Assembly: GCF_000772955.1 (NCBI RefSeq)
Contig: NZ_JPVO01000049.1
Coordinates: 62,001 to 126,000, forward strand
Reading direction: 5' to 3'
Source: Ureibacillus sinduriensis BLB-1 = JCM 15800
Lineage (GTDB): Bacteria; Bacillota; Bacilli; Bacillales_A; Planococcaceae
DNA length: 64,000 nucleotides
In this document: positions 8,281 through 17,172 of the stretch, in pieces
How positions within the stretch are numbered: the stretch's first letter is position 1
Layout of the letters: each line of letters starts with the position of its first letter
Notes under the pieces: model-generated
Seen by the model: only the letters and a program-made list of their open reading frames with translations
Database searches by the model: none
What the model was told of the DNA's origin: nothing
Made by a program: the position numbers and the translations under genes

Positions 8281-9426
8281 ATGGAAAATGCAATGATCAC
8301 CATTATTTTCATGGCAATAGTCGGTGCAGTTATCGGGGGCTTTACAAACTTTCTAGCCATTAAAATGTTGTTCCGTCCATATAATGCACTATACATTAAG
8401 AAGTGGCGTCTGCCATTCACACCTGGTTTAATGCCAAAAAGACGTCAGGAATTATCAAAACAAATTGGGGTCACAGTAAAAAATTACCTTCTGACACCGG
8501 AAGTATTTCAAAAGAAGCTCTTCAATGAAGAAATTCAATCAACTGTTTTGAAATTTGCGAGGGAGAAAGTAGAAGGAACATTCTTTACAAATGAAAAAAC
8601 AATCAATGATTGGCTAACTCAGGGCGGTTTTGACCAATTGCCCGATACGATTGAACACAAAGTCGATGCAATTATTGAGAAGCAATTCCATACGATGAAA
8701 AACACTTTATCCACTAAATCGATTGAGGCATTACTACCGGCCAATGTGCACCAAGTGGTTGATCGCAAAATTCCTGAAGTTGTTTCTTATATTTTAGATA
8801 AAGGGGAGGAGTATTTCCTTTCACCTAAAGGGGAAGTAACAATCAAAAACATGATGGATGATTTCTTGGGATCGAAAGGTTCCTTTGGCGGAATGATTCA
8901 AATGTTTTTGGGGGATTCTGCTTCAATTGTTACGAAAATCCAACGGGAGTTAATCAATTTCCTGAAGGCGCCGGGCACAAAAAGTCTTTTAGTCAATATT
9001 ATTTCTCAAGAATGGGATAAAGTTAAGCAGCAGCCTATCATGAATTATTTGGAGGAAGTCGATTTCGCATCGATTTTGAGCAATCTTCAGAATTACGCGA
9101 AAAAAGAACTTAATATCCGGGAGCATTTAAACAAGCCAATCAGTTTTTATTGGCCACAAGGCAATGATTACGCAAAAAATGAATTATTGCCAAAATTGGT
9201 TGATAGAGGCTTCAAGGAAGCAGAAAGCAAACTGGAAGATGTATTGAATCGTCTAAACCTAGATGAAGTAGTTCGTGAACAAGTAGATTCTTTCCCATTG
9301 GAAAAGTTGGAGGAACTTGTGTTGAGCATTGCTTCCAAAGAGTTGAAAATGATTACAATTCTGGGTGCTATTTTAGGTGGCTTAATAGGTATCGTACAAG
9401 GTTTAATTGTGTACCTATTCAATTAA
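8281..9426 (+). CDS. yheB: DUF445 family membrane protein (YheB-like)
   Basis: 381-aa protein with an N-terminal membrane segment (about 5-25), a conserved stretch FTNFLAIKMLFRPY and FTPGLMPKRR, a long helical soluble domain, and a C-terminal membrane segment (about 355-378). This is the DUF445/YheB layout. Ribosome site GAGAGGG precedes ATG 8281; a TATAAT lies about 40 bases upstream. It forms an operon with yheA 21 bases downstream. In B. subtilis the protein is linked to spores and endospore protein sets; molecular function is not known. Confidence 0.85.
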   Translation: MENAMITIIFMAIVGAVIGGFTNFLAIKMLFRPYNALYIKKWRLPFTPGLMPKRRQELSKQIGVTVKNYLLTPEVFQKKLFNEEIQSTVLKFAREKVEGTFFTNEKTINDWLTQGGFDQLPDTIEHKVDAIIEKQFHTMKNTLSTKSIEALLPANVHQVVDRKIPEVVSYILDKGEEYFLSPKGEVTIKNMMDDFLGSKGSFGGMIQMFLGDSASIVTKIQRELINFLKAPGTKSLLVNIISQEWDKVKQQPIMNYLEEVDFASILSNLQNYAKKELNIREHLNKPISFYWPQGNDYAKNELLPKLVDRGFKEAESKLEDVLNRLNLDEVVREQVDSFPLEKLEELVLSIASKELKMITILGAILGGLIGIVQGLIVYLFN

Positions 9427-9447
9427 AAAAGAGAGTGGGAAAAAATT

Positions 9448-9792
9448 GTGATTAACATTTATAATGACATTAACAAATTAGAGGCTTCAATGCGTCAAAC
9501 AGATGAGTTCAAAGTTCTAAAGGACGCAGTCGAAGCGGTGCGTGCGGATGAAGAGGCGAGAGTCCTGTTTGCAAACTTCCGCGATGTACAAATGAAGCTG
9601 CAACAAAAACAAATGAACGGCGAAGAATTATTGAAAGATGAGTTGCTATACGCACAAAAAACAGCACAATTAGCCCAATCAAGCCCGACAATTTTAGCGA
9701 TGCTGGAAGCAGAAATGGCACTAAGCAAAATAATTGAAGAAGTAAACCGCGTTTTAGTAAAACCAATTCAATCCTTGTATGATGGATTGTAA
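9448..9792 (+). CDS. yheA: YlbF/YmcA family protein YheA
   Basis: 114-aa all-helical cytosolic protein of the Com_YlbF family, read from GTG 9448. The family includes YlbF and YmcA, which with YaaT form a complex acting on RNase Y and Spo0A phosphorylation; YheA itself has no settled role. The sequence shows heptad-like helices (RVLFANFRDVQMKLQQKQM). Second gene of the yheBA pair and followed by a terminator. Confidence 0.85.
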   Translation: MINIYNDINKLEASMRQTDEFKVLKDAVEAVRADEEARVLFANFRDVQMKLQQKQMNGEELLKDELLYAQKTAQLAQSSPTILAMLEAEMALSKIIEEVNRVLVKPIQSLYDGL

Positions 9793-9800
9793 TCCGTTCA

Positions 9801-9837
9801 AATCCCAAAAGCTTATAACAAGCTATTGGGATTTTTT
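9801..9837 (+). terminator. Terminator after yheA
   Basis: AATCCCAAAAGCTT and AAGCTATTGGGATT pair with one mismatch, followed by TTTTTT. Confidence 0.85.
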
Positions 9838-10114
9838 CGTGCAATATTATCTTTAAGGTTTTAACAAACCGTAGGATATGCCTCCTGAATGTTGTTTTGA
9901 TCGTCCTTGCAACTAGTACACTATTAGAAGTGTATTTACTAAACTTGCACAACACAACGTTACAAGCGAAAAAATACCATTTTCCCCGCACCATTTGTTA
10001 TATTAAAAAGACATGTTATAATTAACGCTTGAAATTAAAATTTTTTTGCAACTGGATAATATCTCCTTTGTTGTTAACGGTAATGCCTGAAATTAATAGG
10101 GAAGAGAGACGCAA
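9838..10114. other. Intergenic region before hemZ with promoter
   Basis: Contains a candidate sigma-A promoter TTGTTA (9995-10000), 16-base spacer, TATAAT (10017-10022), placed about 95 bases before hemZ. A small hairpin (ACACT/AGTGT) lies near 9920. No coding sequence is supported here. Confidence 0.5.
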
Positions 10115-11635
10115 GTGATGAAAAAAATCGAAGTAAATGAAGTGTTTAAAGAGGATTGGAACCGGGTTCTGAATCATATCGCCAACTTGTTCTACGAGGA
10201 CTCCAAAATCGTCGTAGCTGCCGAAGATGCGGAACTATCCTTCCATTTCCAACATTCAATAGATGAAGATTATACAATCCATACTGCATGTGAATTGGCG
10301 GTAGATGGATCAGCATATACAAGCAACTATTCCATTCAATATGAAACAGAAGGTACTGAAAAGGAACAGGGCATCCGTATGAAACGCGCCCTCTCCCATG
10401 TCATGCTGGATGTCCTTGAACAATATACGGGAATGACCCAGCAATGGGGTATCTTAACAGGTGTACGACCGACAAAGCTTTACCATAAATATCGCCAGCA
10501 AGGCATGAATGATGACGATATTTATGCGATATTAAAGAAGGACTTCCGCATATCAGATTCGAAAGTTGCTCTGATGCGGGAAATTGTTAAACGGCAGCTG
10601 GTTACGATTCCTGACTTGGATGAGCTAGGTAAAGAACTTTCCGTGTATATCGGGGTACCATTCTGTCCGACAAAATGTGCATATTGTACTTTCCCGGCAT
10701 ATGCAATCCAAAGCAACCGTAAAGCGGGCCGCGTTGAATCGTTTATTGATGGCTTGCACATTGAAATACGCGCAATGGGCAAATGGTTGAAAGACAACAA
10801 TATGAATATCACTTCCGTCTACTGGGGAGGGGGAACACCTACATCCATTGAAGCGCATGAAATGGATGCCCTATATAAAACGATGTTCGAATCGTTCCCA
10901 AATCCGGACAAAATTCGTGAGATTACTGTGGAAGCTGGGAGACCTGATACCATTACTCCCGAGAAAATCGAAGTTCTTAAAAAGTGGGGAATCGATCGGA
11001 TTTCCGTTAATCCACAAAGTTACACTGATGAAACATTAAAAGCAATTGGACGTCATCATACCGTTCAAGAAACAATTGATAAGTTTTGGTTGTCCCGACA
11101 ATCGGGAATGAATAATATCAACATGGATTTAATCATTGGCCTCCCAAATGAAGGAATCGAGGAATTCCAGCATTCACTGGATGAAAGTGCGAAAATGCAA
11201 CCCGAGTCATTAACGGTTCATACATTATCGTTCAAGCGTGCTTCTGAAATGACCCATAATAAGGACAAGTATAAAGTGGCTGACCGTGAAACAGTGACGA
11301 AGATGATGGAGATGGCCAGCAATTGGACGGAAGAAAATGGGTATGTCCCATATTACTTATACCGCCAGAAAAATATCCTGGGCAACTTAGAGAACGTGGG
11401 CTACTGTAAACCGGGTGAAGAGAGTATCTATAATATTGTCATTATGGAAGAAGTTCAGACAATTTTGGGCATCGGTTGTGGAGCATCAACGAAGTTTGTT
11501 AACCCTGATACCGGGAAAATCACCCAATTCCATAATCCTAAAGATCCGGCAGCGTACATTATGACTTTTGAAGATGCCATTGAAAAGAAAATCGACATGT
11601 TAAATGAATTGTATTCTACGCGAATCAGCCAGTAA
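10115..11635 (+). CDS. hemZ: Oxygen-independent coproporphyrinogen III oxidase-like protein HemZ
   Basis: Radical-SAM protein of 506 aa. The cluster-binding motif CPTKCAYC supplies Cys184, Cys188 and Cys191, and YWGGGTPTS is the conserved glycine-rich stretch after it. Length and N-terminal extension (about 165 residues before the radical-SAM core) match B. subtilis HemZ. It is associated with anaerobic porphyrin synthesis, though HemZ-type proteins are less certain as true HemN enzymes. GTG 10115 and ATG 10118 are both possible starts. Monocistronic with its own promoter and terminator. In firmicutes using the coproporphyrin-dependent haem route its exact role remains open. Confidence 0.88.
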   Translation: MMKKIEVNEVFKEDWNRVLNHIANLFYEDSKIVVAAEDAELSFHFQHSIDEDYTIHTACELAVDGSAYTSNYSIQYETEGTEKEQGIRMKRALSHVMLDVLEQYTGMTQQWGILTGVRPTKLYHKYRQQGMNDDDIYAILKKDFRISDSKVALMREIVKRQLVTIPDLDELGKELSVYIGVPFCPTKCAYCTFPAYAIQSNRKAGRVESFIDGLHIEIRAMGKWLKDNNMNITSVYWGGGTPTSIEAHEMDALYKTMFESFPNPDKIREITVEAGRPDTITPEKIEVLKKWGIDRISVNPQSYTDETLKAIGRHHTVQETIDKFWLSRQSGMNNINMDLIIGLPNEGIEEFQHSLDESAKMQPESLTVHTLSFKRASEMTHNKDKYKVADRETVTKMMEMASNWTEENGYVPYYLYRQKNILGNLENVGYCKPGEESIYNIVIMEEVQTILGIGCGASTKFVNPDTGKITQFHNPKDPAAYIMTFEDAIEKKIDMLNELYSTRISQ

Positions 11636-11638
11636 ACT

Positions 11639-11668
11639 TAAAGACAGAGTATCCCTCTGTCTTTTTTT
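11639..11668 (+). terminator. Terminator after hemZ
   Basis: AAAGACAGAG pairs with CTCTGTCTTT and runs into a T tract. Confidence 0.85.
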
Positions 11669-11671
11669 ATA

Positions 11672-11704
11672 CAAAAAAATGACCGGGCGCGTTAACTTGC
11701 CCGG
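11672..11704 (-). terminator. Terminator of the DUF2642-like pair
   Basis: CCGGGC and GCCCGG form a stem; on the minus strand it is followed by CATTTTTTT. Confidence 0.7.
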
Positions 11705-11765
11705 TTATCAAACAACAATCTATTATGTTATTACTGAACCGTATTTTTTGATGGTTCACTTCAAT

Positions 11766-11978
11766 CTAATTCGCTGGTACTTGGATAAAACTTACTTCGG
11801 ATAAAAGTACTACTACATTTCTGAACTCTCTTTCATAGGTATCGGTAGATTCTCTTAACCTGAGTACGAAATTATCAACCGATATTAGTTCCCCGCTATA
11901 CAATTCTTCACCAACCGCCACTTTAATATCTTGATTAACTAGTTTGCGAAGCTGGTTGAACAGATTATTTTCAAACAA
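11766..11978 (-). CDS. Small beta-barrel protein, DUF2642-like (second of pair)
   Basis: 70-aa protein beginning MFENNLFNQLRKL. The TTG at 11978 is chosen because it stands eight bases from GGGAGG; an in-frame GTG at 11987 falls inside that ribosome site. An amphipathic helix is followed by short beta strands (VAVGEELYSGELISVDNFVLRL), resembling the small DUF2642 proteins of spore formers. The upstream neighbour is of the same type, and both are divergent from a glycan operon. Spore-surface association is inferred from the family and context only. Confidence 0.55.
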   Translation of the reverse strand: MFENNLFNQLRKLVNQDIKVAVGEELYSGELISVDNFVLRLRESTDTYEREFRNVVVLLSEVSFIQVPAN

Positions 11979-11996
11979 CTTAAGCACCTCCCTTTT

Positions 11997-12173
11997 TTAG
12001 TAAGAAAAACTGATGATACTTGCTAACGGAACATAAATTAAATCGGCATTAGTTCTAAGCACAATATAGTCGCCCTTGACTTCTATCAATATTCCAGTGA
12101 CACTGGAATACTCTGTAGAAACTTCAATTGTCGAGCCTTCAAGAGAACTAAGAATTAAACGCAATTGCCACAT
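11997..12173 (-). CDS. Small beta-barrel protein, DUF2642-like (first of pair)
   Basis: 58-aa protein beginning MWQLRLILSSLEGS with start ATG 12173 after AAAGGAG. An in-frame upstream extension to 12317 has no ribosome site. The pattern GILIEVKGDYIVLRTNADLIYVPLASIISFSY-like ending is typical of Sm-like DUF2642 barrels. It is co-transcribed with the next gene 18 bases on. It is divergent from the glycosyltransferase operon, with a 167-base shared control region. Confidence 0.55.
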   Translation of the reverse strand: MWQLRLILSSLEGSTIEVSTEYSSVTGILIEVKGDYIVLRTNADLIYVPLASIISFSY

Positions 12174-12294
12174 ATTTATCTCCTTTCTTAAACAGTATGT
12201 TGAATTATATGTTTGATTGATAGATTTTGTTTGGGTGAATGTGTTGAAATTACCAACCTTTCTAAAAAAAGTTTGAAAAATAAGTAGAACGCAC

Positions 12295-12323
12295 AAACAA
12301 TGTGAAATAGAATTCATAGTTTA
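12295..12323 (+). promoter_or_regulatory. Candidate sigma-K promoter of the glycan operon
   Basis: AAAC (12295-12298), a 16-base spacer and CATAgttTA (12315-12323) match the sigma-K pattern AC-N16/17-CATAnnnTA. It lies 18 bases before the GT2 start. A match in AT-rich DNA needs testing, but no better sigma-A promoter is seen. Confidence 0.4.
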
Positions 12324-12340
12324 ATTTAGAGGTGATAACT

Positions 12341-13033
12341 ATGAAGAAAAGAGAAGAAGGGTTAGTTAGTTTCGTGATTCCGTGCTATAATGCATCACTT
12401 TACATTGAAGATTGCTTAAACGGACTACTATCTCAAACATATAAAAATCTTGAAGTCATTCTTGTAAATGATGGCTCGACAGATAATACAGAGCAAATCA
12501 TAGAACAATGGATAGAAAATTCAGATCCACCTTTTCCAGTAATTTTATGTAATCTTCCCGTAAATACAGGGTTTGCCGGGGCGCTTACTACGGGATATTT
12601 CATGAGTTCAGGGGAATATATCGCACTGAATGACGCTGATGATATTTCACATCCTTCCCGGGTGGAAAAACAAGTAGAATTCCTACTTAATAATCCTGAG
12701 TATAGTTTAGTAGGAACAAATTACCGTTCGTTTAGTGACGGTGATAAAGAGAGCGGCAAAGAAGCGAATTGGCTCCATTATGGGGAGGAAATTCGAAAAA
12801 TTTATGCTTTAGGGAAGCATTGTGTGTGTCATGGAACAATCCTGTTTCACGGTAAATGTTTTGATTTGCTTGGGGGGCCGACCAGAAGGATAAAGGGAGC
12901 AGAGGATTATGAATTCATCGTAAAATTCTTGAATGCCAAATTAAAAATAGAGAATCTAAAAGATGTTCTCTATTATTATCGCCTACATGACAAGCAGCGA
13001 TCCAAAATGTTCTATGGAAGTGGCGAAAAGTGA
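12341..13033 (+). CDS. Family 2 glycosyltransferase
   Basis: GT-A fold inverting glycosyltransferase (about 230 aa) that moves a sugar from a nucleotide donor. FVIPCYNASLYIEDCLNGL and VNDGSTDNTE form the nucleotide-binding half; NDADD is the DXD metal site. ATG 12341 is chosen because AGAGGTG sits six bases upstream; the in-frame GTG at 12332 is part of that site. It overlaps the next gene by GTGA. With the GT4 and pyruvyl transferase it makes a three-gene glycan operon. The acceptor is unknown. Confidence 0.85.
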   Translation: MKKREEGLVSFVIPCYNASLYIEDCLNGLLSQTYKNLEVILVNDGSTDNTEQIIEQWIENSDPPFPVILCNLPVNTGFAGALTTGYFMSSGEYIALNDADDISHPSRVEKQVEFLLNNPEYSLVGTNYRSFSDGDKESGKEANWLHYGEEIRKIYALGKHCVCHGTILFHGKCFDLLGGPTRRIKGAEDYEFIVKFLNAKLKIENLKDVLYYYRLHDKQRSKMFYGSGEK

Positions 13034-14172
13034 ATAACGAGAGAGTTTTACTTGTAATCGATGCTTTATATATCGGAGGAACTGAAACCCATGTGTTAGG
13101 TTTGGCAAAAGAGCTAATAAAAAATGACGTATTTGTCGCAATCGCTGCCAGTAAATCAGGTACTTTGGTAGGCTCCTTTGAATCATTAAATTGCCCGATT
13201 CATCATATTGATATTCCCCGTACTGTTAATCCTGATGGAAAACTGGAAAAAGAGTTGGTTGAGAAAATCGAAAGCATTATTGAAGAGGAGAAAATCACGC
13301 TAGTCCACATCCATCAATTCCCCTCTGGGTACCTGGCGGGCAAGGCAGCCAAAAATAAGGGAATTGCAACAGTCTTAACTGTACATGGAACTTATTATCC
13401 GGATCATGAAATTCGTAAGCTTCTCGAATTATCCGATTCGATCATTTGTGTAAGTCCACCACTAAGTAATTATATAAAATCCTTTGGAATTCAAAATCCT
13501 GTCTTAATACCAAATGGCATTAATCTGGAGGAGTATCCGCAAGATGTTTCATCCGAAGAATTAAGAAAAGAATTGAAAATACCGGAGGACTCGATAGTCG
13601 TTCTCTATGCCAGCAGGATTACTTGGGCAAAGGCAAGTGTTTGTTCCATTTTTCTAAGAGCTTGCAAGGATCTTAAACTAAAGTCCATCCCGAATCTTCA
13701 TGTCATTGTGGTGGGTGGTGGCGACAGGTTAGTTGACATAGAAAATTTAGCGCAAATGATCGAGAAACAATGCAAGGGAACTTTTATCCACATTATGGGG
13801 GAACAAAATAATATGCACGGTTATTATTCAATAGCCGATTGTGTGGTCGGAACGGGACGTGTAGCGTTAGAAGCGATGGCTACTGGGAAACCGGTTATAG
13901 CAGTAGGAAACCACGGATATTTTGGAACTGTTAATAAAAATAATATCGATGAAGCATGGAACCACTATTTTGGAGATCATGGTTCCAAAACAGCGTGCAG
14001 TAGACATATCTTGAGGGATGAACTTAAAAAACTTTTACTGGATAAAGAGCAAATGAAGTTATATGGAAAAGAGTCCAGAGAAATGGTGGAAGAGAAATTC
14101 AATATCCAAAACGTGGTGATGGATATGTTGAAAATTTACTCCGATACATTAAAAGGAGGAAGTGAAAAATGA
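13030..14172 (+). CDS. Family 4 glycosyltransferase
   Basis: GT-B fold retaining glycosyltransferase of 380 aa. The N-terminal domain starts VIDALYIGGTETHVLGLAKEL, the typical glycine-rich acceptor-side loop; IPNGINLEEY and ALEAMATGKPVIAVG are the usual donor-domain motifs. It starts at GTG 13030, overlapping the preceding stop, and overlaps the following ATG by four bases, so all three genes are translationally coupled. Cytosolic, probably membrane-associated at the site of glycan assembly. Confidence 0.85.
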   Translation: MNNERVLLVIDALYIGGTETHVLGLAKELIKNDVFVAIAASKSGTLVGSFESLNCPIHHIDIPRTVNPDGKLEKELVEKIESIIEEEKITLVHIHQFPSGYLAGKAAKNKGIATVLTVHGTYYPDHEIRKLLELSDSIICVSPPLSNYIKSFGIQNPVLIPNGINLEEYPQDVSSEELRKELKIPEDSIVVLYASRITWAKASVCSIFLRACKDLKLKSIPNLHVIVVGGGDRLVDIENLAQMIEKQCKGTFIHIMGEQNNMHGYYSIADCVVGTGRVALEAMATGKPVIAVGNHGYFGTVNKNNIDEAWNHYFGDHGSKTACSRHILRDELKKLLLDKEQMKLYGKESREMVEEKFNIQNVVMDMLKIYSDTLKGGSEK

Positions 14173-15233
14173 AAAAACTTCTATATATAGGTTGGATTGG
14201 ATTCAATAATTTAGGGGATGAACTATTATGGAACATCTTCAAGGATGTATGCGGCAAGTATTTAGATAAGGAGCGAATAGACCTCACCCCCTCTGTACCT
14301 GGTATTGATCTAAAAAAAATCGAGAAATATGATACGGTAGTATTGGGGGGGGGCTCCCTCTTATTGCCGGGATATCTCCAAATCCTCCAAAATGCCATTC
14401 AAAAAGGGAAATCCGTCGTTATATGGGGAACAGGCCTGGATTGGATTGAAAAGCGAAATTTAGATTTATTAATAAATGACGGATTAAATTCGTTGGAACA
14501 AAATTTTAAGCAAAAGGATGTTGAAGTGCTGGATGAAGTAATTGATCGCGCACTATTTGTAGGAGTTAGGGGGCCACTAACGAAAAAAGCGATCGAAATT
14601 ATGATCGGCAGCGAAAAGGCCAAAAAAGTGCAAATTATCGGGGATCCCGGTTTACTATTGCAGGAACCAAATACTGATATTTCCAACGAGAAGAAAAAAG
14701 TAATTGGCATCAACTGGGGCACTACATTCAATCGTTTATATGGAGCGAATGAAACGTTTGTTGAGGAACAGTTAGTGGAAACAGCAAAGACGTTAATCAA
14801 AGCGGGTTATAAGATCATGATCTATACTGTATGGGCCGATGATAGACCTTCCTGTCAAAGGTTATACGACAAAATAAATGATCCGGATAATGTGATACTT
14901 GATAAAAATCTTTATTCGGAAAATGAGTTGATCGCCAAACTATCAAGATGCAAAGGAACTATCAACTTTAAACTGCATGCAAACTTTTTATCCTTGACTG
15001 CAAAAGTTCCTGCGATTTCATTGGGATACCGGTTTAAAGTATTTGATTTTGCGGAATCAGTTGGATTGCAATATTTGGTCGTTTCCACGGATTCCAAGCA
15101 GTTAGCCCAAGATCTACTGGAACGTGTGGAATACATTGAAAAAAACGAAGCCAAAATAATTGAACAATACCAATCCACTAGAAAGAAATTTGAACCGCTA
15201 TTAGAATCACCATTTACCGGAAATTTGCTATAA
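14169..15233 (+). CDS. Polysaccharide pyruvyl transferase family protein (CsaB-like)
   Basis: 354-aa protein of the polysaccharide pyruvyl transferase family, which adds ketal-linked pyruvate to cell-surface sugars. Visible: WIGFNNLGDELLWN at the N-terminus, VVLGGGSLLLPGY near residue 58, IWGTGLDW, and the C-terminal FKLHANFLSL/PAISLGYRFKV that replaces the usual RLHxxxxA. AGGAGG lies eight bases before ATG 14169. CsaB anchors S-layer proteins by pyruvylating secondary wall polymer, while SpsB/YvfF-type relatives act on spore or biofilm glycans. Its linkage to two glycosyltransferases and a sigma-K-like promoter favours a spore-surface glycan. Confidence 0.8.
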   Translation: MKKLLYIGWIGFNNLGDELLWNIFKDVCGKYLDKERIDLTPSVPGIDLKKIEKYDTVVLGGGSLLLPGYLQILQNAIQKGKSVVIWGTGLDWIEKRNLDLLINDGLNSLEQNFKQKDVEVLDEVIDRALFVGVRGPLTKKAIEIMIGSEKAKKVQIIGDPGLLLQEPNTDISNEKKKVIGINWGTTFNRLYGANETFVEEQLVETAKTLIKAGYKIMIYTVWADDRPSCQRLYDKINDPDNVILDKNLYSENELIAKLSRCKGTINFKLHANFLSLTAKVPAISLGYRFKVFDFAESVGLQYLVVSTDSKQLAQDLLERVEYIEKNEAKIIEQYQSTRKKFEPLLESPFTGNLL

Positions 15234-15289
15234 AGAAGCGCTTTCGAGTAAATGCGGGGATGGCAACATTTAATTTAATGTCAAGCATA

Positions 15290-15333
15290 AGAGGCTACCA
15301 TTAGTAGATTAACGAATGGAAAGCCTCTTTTTT
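15290..15333 (+). terminator. Terminator after the glycan operon
   Basis: AGAGGCTaCCATT and AATGGaAAGCCTCT form a long imperfect stem followed by TTTTTT. Confidence 0.8.
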
Positions 15334-15636
15334 CACTCGCCATTAAGGTCCTCAGGTCACCCTAGTAACGGCAAGATAGAGAGAGAGTTATAGGGAGTGA
15401 TAATACACTACTCTCTTTTAAAATGACAAAAATAAGTCTATGTATGCAAAAAAAAGGGGATTAAATGACTTTGTTATTTTATTTATATAGTTAAAATGAT
15501 ATAGTAGAAAGAAGACAGAAAATTCCCTTTTGTGCGATTATTTTATTGTGTCAATTGTAAATAAGTAAAAAATCATGTATAAATGAAATATGATAGATAT
15601 GAGAAAAGTAGTGGGGATTGGTTAGGGAGTGATGAG
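15334..15636. other. Intergenic region before the GGDEF gene
   Basis: Holds a second weak hairpin (AGAGAGT 15382-15388 with ACTCTCT 15410-15416) and a sigma-A-like promoter TTGTAA (15555-15560), 17-base spacer, TATAAA (15578-15583). The -10 box covers the ATG at 15583, which argues against that ATG as a translation start. Confidence 0.5.
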
Positions 15637-17046
15637 TTGCAAGAACTAGAAGAACTGAAGATTACGATGGATGCCCTAGTAAGAGAGGGGCGGTTTGATG
15701 AATTTTTTAGTTTATTTGATCCAACAGCAAGTCTCGCATTACAAGAAAAAAATTATAGCTTATTGATAGACTTGAATTTAAATAGAAGTAAAATATATTA
15801 CAATATAGGGGATATTCAATCCTGTATTGCAGATTTGAAAAAGTTAACCGAGTGGATTGATGATTATGGAACGGACGGTCAGAGAATTTCCTATCTAAAT
15901 ACGTACGCAAGCGTTTGTGGGGAACTCGGAAACCAGGAGAAAAATCTGGAATATTTAAATAAAGCAAAATCATTGGCCATCGCAGTAAATGATATTTATT
16001 CTGTATGCAAAATTTATAATAACTTGGGTGTTTTTTATCTAGTTGAAAAGCAGCCGGAAAACGCCGTGGAAGTTCTTCTGGAAGCTTTGCGATTATCGAA
16101 GCAGCTTGACCACGAGCAAGAAGATGAATTAGTGGTTTATATTAGATTGAACCTATCGAAGGGCTATACGGATCTGGGAGAATTTCAGAAAGCTGAAGAG
16201 CTTTTTGATTTTTTATTTTCCCATATGGAAGGTAAGCAGATGATAAAAACATCAATTTATGCACTGCAATATAAAGGATTCTGGTTTAAAGCCCAAAAGC
16301 GATATGAAGAAGCAAATGATATTTTGCTCAAAGCGAAGGATTTTGCTTCCAGGAATAATGATTTAATATTATTGGAGGAAATCAACAAGCTTCTTGTGGA
16401 AGTAAGCACGGAGTTGGGTGATAAAGACCGATTGATTGCGATTCAAAAAGACTATATCGATATCCTGCTCAAGATTAAAGAAATCAATTTAAATCAAAAC
16501 ATCATCCAAATCGAAATGACTCAAAATGAAAAACAGTATGAATCCATCTCGACCAAGGATCCTTTAACGTCTTGCTATAATCGCCGGTACTTTGAGAAAA
16601 CTATTGAAAAATGGTTGAAGGACGCTGAAACAACTGCCCAATTAATCGGCTTTTTTATATTGGACGTGGACTATTTCAAACAAATAAATGATCAATATGG
16701 GCACCTCGTGGGAGATGACGTTCTAAAGTTTATATCAAATTTAGCGAAAGAATTTTTATCATCTTACGACAGCATTTTTGCCAGATATGGCGGGGATGAA
16801 TTTGTAGGGATGGTAAAAGTGTCATCGAGAAATGAATTGATGGATCTGATTGATCATCTTTATGGTAAAATCTCAAATACAATATTTGAAACCGATGAAG
16901 AAAACATCGCCATTCAAATCAGTTTTGGGGTAAGTACAAATAGCAATGGTATGGTTACCGAATATAAGGAAATTTTTAAACTAGCGGATGATGCGCTTTA
17001 CGAATCGAAACGCAACGGACGAAACCGGTATACTATGAATAGTTAA
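15637..17046 (+). CDS. TPR-repeat diguanylate cyclase (GGDEF)
   Basis: 469-aa cytosolic protein: tetratricopeptide-like helical repeats over about residues 20-300 (AKSLAIAVNDIYSVCKIYNNLG is one unit), then a GGDEF domain beginning KDPLTSCYNRRYFEK. The catalytic GGDEF is intact at 385-389, so it should make cyclic di-GMP from GTP. The RxxD inhibitory site expected just upstream is not seen. TTG 15637 is preferred: AGGGAG lies seven bases upstream, while ATG 15583 falls inside the -10 box. The TPR part probably senses a peptide or protein partner. Followed by a short terminator. Confidence 0.85.
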   Translation: MQELEELKITMDALVREGRFDEFFSLFDPTASLALQEKNYSLLIDLNLNRSKIYYNIGDIQSCIADLKKLTEWIDDYGTDGQRISYLNTYASVCGELGNQEKNLEYLNKAKSLAIAVNDIYSVCKIYNNLGVFYLVEKQPENAVEVLLEALRLSKQLDHEQEDELVVYIRLNLSKGYTDLGEFQKAEELFDFLFSHMEGKQMIKTSIYALQYKGFWFKAQKRYEEANDILLKAKDFASRNNDLILLEEINKLLVEVSTELGDKDRLIAIQKDYIDILLKIKEINLNQNIIQIEMTQNEKQYESISTKDPLTSCYNRRYFEKTIEKWLKDAETTAQLIGFFILDVDYFKQINDQYGHLVGDDVLKFISNLAKEFLSSYDSIFARYGGDEFVGMVKVSSRNELMDLIDHLYGKISNTIFETDEENIAIQISFGVSTNSNGMVTEYKEIFKLADDALYESKRNGRNRYTMNS

Positions 17047-17051
17047 CGAAT

Positions 17052-17077
17052 GAATAGCAAAATGCTATTCTTTTTTC
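17052..17077 (+). terminator. Terminator of the GGDEF gene
   Basis: GAATAGCA and TGCTATTC flank a 3-base loop, followed by TTTTTT. Confidence 0.75.
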
Positions 17078-17128
17078 TTTTAATAGTCAAGAAAACTGTG
17101 GAAAAAAGAAGCTTAATAGAGAAATGTA

Positions 17129-17160
17129 AACCCGTACTTGCAAAATGTGGAGTACGGGTT
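17129..17160 (-). terminator. Terminator of the YvbH-like gene
   Basis: AACCCGTACT and AGTACGGGTT form a perfect 10-bp stem after the minus-strand stop. Confidence 0.65.
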
Positions 17161-17172
17161 ATTAAGAATAAT

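Noticed and set aside
9509-9994. Minus-strand open frame of 161 codons over yheA
   Set aside because: Shadow of yheA and the gap after it; no ribosome site and low-complexity composition.
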